DNA from: Euryarchaeota archaeon UBA242
GTDB lineage: Archaea > Thermoplasmatota > Poseidoniia > Poseidoniales > Poseidoniaceae
Length of the DNA stretch: 64,000 nucleotides
Assembly: GCA_002499015.1 (NCBI GenBank)
Contig: DAJY01000098.1
Span: 6,424-70,423 of the forward strand
Direction of reading: 5' to 3'
In this document: in pieces, positions 59,887-64,000 of the stretch
Numbering within the stretch: position 1 is the stretch's first letter
Layout of the letters: each line of letters begins with the position of its first letter
The notes under the pieces: generated by a model
Told to the model about the DNA's origin: nothing
The model's database searches: none
The model's input: only the letters and a program-made list of their open reading frames with translations
Program-made: the position numbers and the translations under genes

Positions 59887-60657
59887 TCACAGTGAGCCTT
59901 TGTTAGCACATTTATTACATCCAGTTCCTAAGCAATATGGACACGTTGCAAATACCTTGACTCCAGTACTTGACTTCCGCATTGCCAAATCGTGATCAGG
60001 TCTCAACAAATTGGAAATTCTTGATACAGTGATGCCATCAGCACCTACTGCCCCTGTTTGATGATTGAAAGTGGAACGAAATTTATCGGCAATCACCCTC
60101 CTCCCTTCAATTGAAGTCTGCGTTGATTGTTGCGCTTCAGATTCCCAGTATTTCGGCCCACGCAGTAAAAGTGCACCCAATATTGCGATTCCGATTTGCA
60201 CCATCCATGGCGAGATATTGACAGGCATTAGTTCCGCTAAACCGGTTGAATTGGCAGGTGTCGGGAGCAATTGTAGCCTGTCAAGAATGGCAAGCGCAAA
60301 TAGTACTCCTCCGGCGACCATGGCTAGTTTTCTAGACCTAGCCATCCATCCACCACCCTTAGGTAATTTGAAGCGCCCAGCTATGACCATTACCAATCCT
60401 TCCAGAAGCATGATGAAATCGGCACCACCCCAATCACCAGTAGCGCCTAGGCAATAACTCTGACCACTACTTTCTAAACTGCTTGATATCTCATCGAAAG
60501 AGCATTGCGGCTCGGTCATTTTCAACACAGCAATTGTGGAATTAGGAGCTCCATCGATTGCAACTGGTGCAATGATACCGAGTTGGACATTACAGATTAC
60601 AAATGAGATTATTGCAATACCAAACAGGGTTGCAATCTTCTTCTTCAACCCCGCCAT
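59887..60657 (-). CDS. Membrane protein with C-terminal zinc-ribbon-like motif
   Basis: A 256-residue protein. A hydrophobic N-terminus (KIATLFGIAIISFVICNVQL) may be a signal anchor. Two or three further membrane segments lie at about 75-95, 112-128 and 152-166 (MVQIGIAILGALLLRGPKYW). A cytoplasmic tail of about 90 residues ends in CPYCLGTGCNKCANKGSL, a C-x2-C-x4-C-x2-C metal site like half of a DnaJ zinc finger. I do not recognise the family. It diverges from nadB by 72 bp and lies upstream of smc on the same strand with a 174-bp gap. Confidence 0.68.
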   Translation of the reverse strand: MAGLKKKIATLFGIAIISFVICNVQLGIIAPVAIDGAPNSTIAVLKMTEPQCSFDEISSSLESSGQSYCLGATGDWGGADFIMLLEGLVMVIAGRFKLPKGGGWMARSRKLAMVAGGVLFALAILDRLQLLPTPANSTGLAELMPVNISPWMVQIGIAILGALLLRGPKYWESEAQQSTQTSIEGRRVIADKFRSTFNHQTGAVGADGITVSRISNLLRPDHDLAMRKSSTGVKVFATCPYCLGTGCNKCANKGSL

Positions 60658-60729
60658 GTACCTGTTTATCCATATCTATCTCATAGTGCTATCGCAACCG
60701 ATGGCGTGAAGAAGTGCAAAGTTGTGGCA

Positions 60730-62364
60730 ATGCTAATGAGGACGAGTGACGCTTCTCAAATCGTCATCCTAGGAAGTGGGATTGCGGGATTATTTTGCGC
60801 AATTCGTCTTGCCAATGCTGGACACTTTGTCAAAGTAATTACCAAACAGAGACCCATTGATTCATCGACTAATTGGGCTCAAGGAGGCATTGCTGCAATT
60901 CTTGACAAAACAGATGGAGTTGGTCTCACTTCACACATTGAAGATACTTTGGAAAGTGGAGGAGGAGAGTGTGATATTTCAGTAGTAAATAGCGTAATTA
61001 ATGAAGCGAGTGATAGGATACAAGACTTGCTAGACATTGGCGTTGATTTTGAAAAAGATGTTGATGGTAAATTCCATTTGGCCAAAGAGGGCGGGCACTC
61101 GAGTAGACGTATTTTGCACTCAAAGGATGCTACAGGAAAGGAGATCGAACGAGCCCTAAGTCAAACTGCTGAGCATCATGAGAATATTGAATTAATGCCA
61201 AATAATCTAGCGATTGACCTTATTCAGTACGAACATGGAAACCCTAAAGCAGGAGTATCTGGCGTTTGGTGTTTGGACCAAACAACTCAAACTGTGATGA
61301 CCGTCCATGCTGACACCATCATCTTAGCAACTGGAGGATTCGGGCAATTGTGGACTCATACAACCAACCCAAGCGTTGCTACAGGCGATGGTTTGGCAAT
61401 GGCCTTCAGAGCTGGTGCTGCAGTGAAAAATCTCGCGTATATCCAATTCCACCCTACGGCATTAGCATTGAAAAGTGATAGACCATTCCTAATCACAGAA
61501 GCGATGCGTGGAGAAGGTGGTGTGATACTTGATGAAGAAGGATTAAGCAAATGGCAAACTCAATGTAAAGTGGATGGGAAAATTATATCTCCGGAGCCAT
61601 ATTCATTCACTTTGAAATATTCAAAAATGGGTTCTATGGCAACGCGTGATATTGTTGCTAGAGCGATTGATAGACAAATGAAAATAACAGGAAAGTCACA
61701 TGTATTCCTAGTTACTTCGCACCTTGATGAGAATCTCCTTAACTCACATTTCCCAACTATTAGTTCTAGATTGAAAAGGCATGGTTTGAAACTCGGACAT
61801 GACCCTCTGCCAATTTCTCCTGCAGCGCATTATGCGGTGGGAGGCTTGCTGGTAGACGATATCGGACGCCCTTTTGTCAAAGGCAATGGTGAAGTATTTC
61901 CTCGATTATTTGCAATTGGTGAAGTAGCATGTACTGGAATGCACGGTGCAAATCGTTTAGCATCTAACAGTTTGTTAGAAGCGGTAGTATATGCTGCAAG
62001 GGCAGCCGAATATCTCATCTCAAATCCCCCTACTAAACATCAAAATGAACTACCAGATTGGAGAGCGGATGGGCTCGACAATCTTTCCGAGCATACTCCT
62101 GTAGTTCATGATAAAAATGAATTGAGGCAAATCATGGCACAAGAAGTTGGGATTGTAAGACGCTTTAGTAGATTAAATCAGGCTGCGAGGCGACTAGAGT
62201 TGCTGGGGCAAGAAGTTGATAGATTATGGAGAGAATCAATACCTACTCGTTCAATTGTTGAACTAAGAAATCTAATATTGGTCGGCCAACTTGTTACTGA
62301 AGATGCTTTAGCAAGAAAAGAAAACTGTGGACTGCATTTCAATCAAGACCTGGTCAAGGAGTGA
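60730..62364 (+). CDS. nadB: L-aspartate oxidase
   Basis: FAD-dependent L-aspartate oxidase, about 544 residues, which makes iminoaspartate for NAD synthesis. FAD-binding VILGSGIAGLFCAIRLANAG, the family-specific SSTNWAQGGIAAIL, the active-site GGHSSRRILHSKDATG, then HPTALAL, ITEAMRGEGG and ACTGMHGANRLASNSLLEA are in order. The C-terminal helical domain is present. The start is uncertain: ATG 60730 or 60736 fits the family's short leader; GTG 60706 would add 8 residues. nadA and nadC are not in the window. Its 3' end overlaps panE tail to tail by 11 bp. Confidence 0.94.
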   Translation: MLMRTSDASQIVILGSGIAGLFCAIRLANAGHFVKVITKQRPIDSSTNWAQGGIAAILDKTDGVGLTSHIEDTLESGGGECDISVVNSVINEASDRIQDLLDIGVDFEKDVDGKFHLAKEGGHSSRRILHSKDATGKEIERALSQTAEHHENIELMPNNLAIDLIQYEHGNPKAGVSGVWCLDQTTQTVMTVHADTIILATGGFGQLWTHTTNPSVATGDGLAMAFRAGAAVKNLAYIQFHPTALALKSDRPFLITEAMRGEGGVILDEEGLSKWQTQCKVDGKIISPEPYSFTLKYSKMGSMATRDIVARAIDRQMKITGKSHVFLVTSHLDENLLNSHFPTISSRLKRHGLKLGHDPLPISPAAHYAVGGLLVDDIGRPFVKGNGEVFPRLFAIGEVACTGMHGANRLASNSLLEAVVYAARAAEYLISNPPTKHQNELPDWRADGLDNLSEHTPVVHDKNELRQIMAQEVGIVRRFSRLNQAARRLELLGQEVDRLWRESIPTRSIVELRNLILVGQLVTEDALARKENCGLHFNQDLVKE

Positions 62365-63280
62365 TCAGTTCAATTATTGAAGCAAGCATATTGTTCAATG
62401 GAGTACTAATGCCAAGTTTTTCTCCCCGATTTACTATTTCTCGATTTAAAACTGATATTTCAGTAGTTGCTCCAGCCTTCACATCTTCGAGCATACTACA
62501 GGAGTTTGAAGCTGTTGAAAGTAATACCTGTCGCAAATTATCTTCTAATTGCTGATTTGTACCGACGTCTATCTGTTCTGCCCTAGCAACATTGGCACCT
62601 TCTATCATCGTAAATACGGCATTCGCAAACATTTCTGCCCCCAATAATTTACCGTTTTCTACCCCTGCCATTGCTGCTAGGGGATTGATTGCGATGTTTA
62701 TCAATACTTTATTCCAAACCAAACTACGACCATCTTCAACAATTTCACAATTAATCCCACTACCGATGAGACTATCTTTGAAACCATTTAATTTTTCATT
62801 CTGTGACACCACTGTATTTGCAAGATGCAATTGACCCCTACCTGCCCAGCGAACTGTCGAAGGAGTTGCAATGTTTGCCCCATGGGTTGTTGAAGCATAT
62901 ACGACCCTATGCAGACCCAATTGATGGCAAAGTCTCTCAACATTGCCTAATCCATTGGTAATAGCGAATGCAATGCCATCTGTTTTGAGTAATTTAGCAG
63001 CCAAGTTGCACAATTTATCAAGGGAACGGGATTTTCCCGTGATTATTACCACATCGGCACTATTCTCAAAATGATTAGGAATTCCAACTTCATCAAAAGT
63101 CAACTCAAATCTTTGACTTTCTACAGAAAATGATTCTTCACCGGTTACAGCAATCCCATTTTTTGCAATCATGGCCATATGTTCGCCGCGTCCGTGAAGA
63201 TGAATCTCATGTTCAGTGCGCGACAAAAGTGCTGCGAATAGTGTCCCGATGGAACCTACACCCAAAACAGAAACTCTCAT
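62354..63280 (-). CDS. panE: 2-dehydropantoate 2-reductase (ketopantoate reductase)
   Basis: A 308-residue NADPH-dependent ketopantoate reductase of coenzyme A biosynthesis. The N-terminal Rossmann motif VLGVGSIGTLFAALLSR, the VVIITGKSRSL strand and NGLGN follow the family. The catalytic Lys is in WNKVLINIAINPLAAM, with the C-terminal helical domain NSCSMLEDVKAGATTEISVL typical. The length is normal. It overlaps the end of nadB by 11 bp in the opposite orientation. Archaea make CoA via ketopantoate, so this fits a housekeeping role. Confidence 0.9.
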   Translation of the reverse strand: MRVSVLGVGSIGTLFAALLSRTEHEIHLHGRGEHMAMIAKNGIAVTGEESFSVESQRFELTFDEVGIPNHFENSADVVIITGKSRSLDKLCNLAAKLLKTDGIAFAITNGLGNVERLCHQLGLHRVVYASTTHGANIATPSTVRWAGRGQLHLANTVVSQNEKLNGFKDSLIGSGINCEIVEDGRSLVWNKVLINIAINPLAAMAGVENGKLLGAEMFANAVFTMIEGANVARAEQIDVGTNQQLEDNLRQVLLSTASNSCSMLEDVKAGATTEISVLNREIVNRGEKLGISTPLNNMLASIIELITP

Positions 63281-63289
63281 ATTCAGACC

Positions 63290-64000
63290 TCAGATATAAC
63301 TACCTAGATGAATTACTACACCACCATCTTGATGACTTATCCACATAGTAGAAAATGTACTATTTGATGGCATGAAACTGAATTCGGTCATACCATTATT
63401 AAGTGATGTTGAACTGTTTATTACTTGCCACGGAGAGCCACTGCCCTCATTCGCCACCATAACTGGAATAGAACTGTTTGAAGGGTTATAAAATGAGAAT
63501 GTGGACATGTTATCCGACGATATAAGGCTCCCGTTTGTTGCAGCAGCCCAAATATTACTCCACAAGCGATAACTGATATTTGAACGGACTAAGATTAATT
63601 CAGGTCCTTGTTCTACTGCAAATGATATTTGTGGATTTGGATTTAACTGATTTTGGCACAAGCTAACATTTACACCTTCTTCCATTATCAGTGTTAAATT
63701 TGTGTCATTTACAATCGCTGGAATTTGGCCTTCTTTTCTAACACTCATATCCCATATCCAATCACCATCTAATGGACTTGGAGGGGTGCTGATGTGTGAG
63801 TCAATTGGGCATTGTTGACCTTGTTTAAGTAGCCCACCCGTAGAAAATTCGGCTCCATATCCTTGGAGATCTCCACTGAATATTTTCCAACCATCTTGCG
63901 GGACTATTGCCTTCAATGGTTTTGCAGGCATTGTGGCTGCGAAAATAATACCATTCAATGAGATATGATTGAGATCCCATGCTCTCAAGATTATTGGGTC
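63290..64000 (-). CDS. Exported-type protein of unknown function (N-terminus off right edge)
   Basis: The reading frame is open through the last base of the window, so at least 236 residues are visible and the true start lies outside. A TTG at 63988 is not convincing. The visible part is rich in Asn, Ser and aromatic residues, with several N-x-S/T sites (NNSTFSTMW, SNSSIPVMV) and no charged helices, which is the style of the extracellular proteins elsewhere in this window. No catalytic motif or membrane anchor is seen, and the end SHQDGGVVIHLGSYI is beta-like. It stops 9 bp before panE's start on the same strand. Function unknown. Confidence 0.65.
   Translation of the reverse strand, partial: DPIILRAWDLNHISLNGIIFAATMPAKPLKAIVPQDGWKIFSGDLQGYGAEFSTGGLLKQGQQCPIDSHISTPPSPLDGDWIWDMSVRKEGQIPAIVNDTNLTLIMEEGVNVSLCQNQLNPNPQISFAVEQGPELILVRSNISYRLWSNIWAAATNGSLISSDNMSTFSFYNPSNSSIPVMVANEGSGSPWQVINSSTSLNNGMTEFSFMPSNSTFSTMWISHQDGGVVIHLGSYI

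Overview
The window looks like chromosomal DNA of a planktonic euryarchaeon of the Marine Group II / Candidatus Poseidoniales type. The evidence is a mixed gene content. The archaeal information-processing core includes Orc1/Cdc6, a multi-OB-fold RPA with its partner protein, Hel308, the KEOPS subunit Cgi121, ribosomal protein eS6, aIF2-gamma and Dph2. Alongside it sit bacterial-type gyrase GyrA/GyrB, a bacterial-type (class II) CCA-adding/poly(A) polymerase-like enzyme, class II HMG-CoA reductase and a full smc-scpA-scpB operon. Large secreted or membrane-anchored peptidases and PKD-domain proteins are also present. The lineage call is inferred from this mixture; no marker-gene tree could be run. 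DNA is moderately AT-rich, genes are tightly packed, and many starts have a clear GAGGT/GGAGG Shine-Dalgarno site, several of them before GTG or TTG codons. I saw no CRISPR array, insertion sequence, rRNA or tRNA.

Layout. 1-5.1 kb (minus): rpa, its partner gene, a small unknown gene, two T2SSF membrane proteins and a TadA/CpaF-type ATPase that runs off the left edge. 5.3-8.1 kb: tldD-tldE. 8.2-11.4 kb: cgi121 and hel308. 11.5-14.2 kb: two unknown membrane or exported proteins. 14.3-18.0 kb: SprT-like protein, PaaI-type thioesterase, AstE/AspA-like hydrolase and a LeuA-like synthase. 18.1-22.8 kb: gyrB-gyrA, followed by the longest non-coding stretch (about 0.5 kb) and then aroD.

24.1-33.1 kb is a surface and secretion block: a 355-residue exoprotein, a 1401-residue metallopeptidase with PKD domains, an M28 peptidase, a membrane protein with a carboxypeptidase-regulatory-like domain, and a thymidylate kinase with an extra C-terminal domain. 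33.1-38.5 kb holds a DUF2085 membrane protein, then a plus-strand run of a membrane protein, a PCMT-like protein with an altered SAM motif, a HEAT-like protein and an M61 peptidase. 38.5-42.8 kb: ParB-fold protein, CCA enzyme, EF-hand protein, acyl-CoA dehydrogenase. 43-48.7 kb: GcvH-like protein, purine phosphoribosyltransferase, dph2, orc1/cdc6, rps6e, aIF2-gamma, PIN protein.

49-52.4 kb (minus) is a translationally coupled three-gene operon: an Orc/Cdc6-like AAA+ protein with altered Walker motifs and a C-terminal winged helix, a beta-propeller protein, and a DUF357 protein. It diverges from HMG-CoA reductase across a compact array of six TAACGC/GCGTTA hexamers. 53.9-59.7 kb is smc-scpA-scpB. 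The right end holds a membrane protein, nadB, panE and a truncated exported-type protein.

The points I consider most worth following up are the altered-P-loop AAA+/propeller/DUF357 operon with its repeat array, the co-direction of RPA genes with a Tad-like pilus motor, the PCMT-like/HEAT/M61 block, the unknown domain on thymidylate kinase, and several inverted repeats at gene starts (rpa, PIN gene, 30.8 kb).
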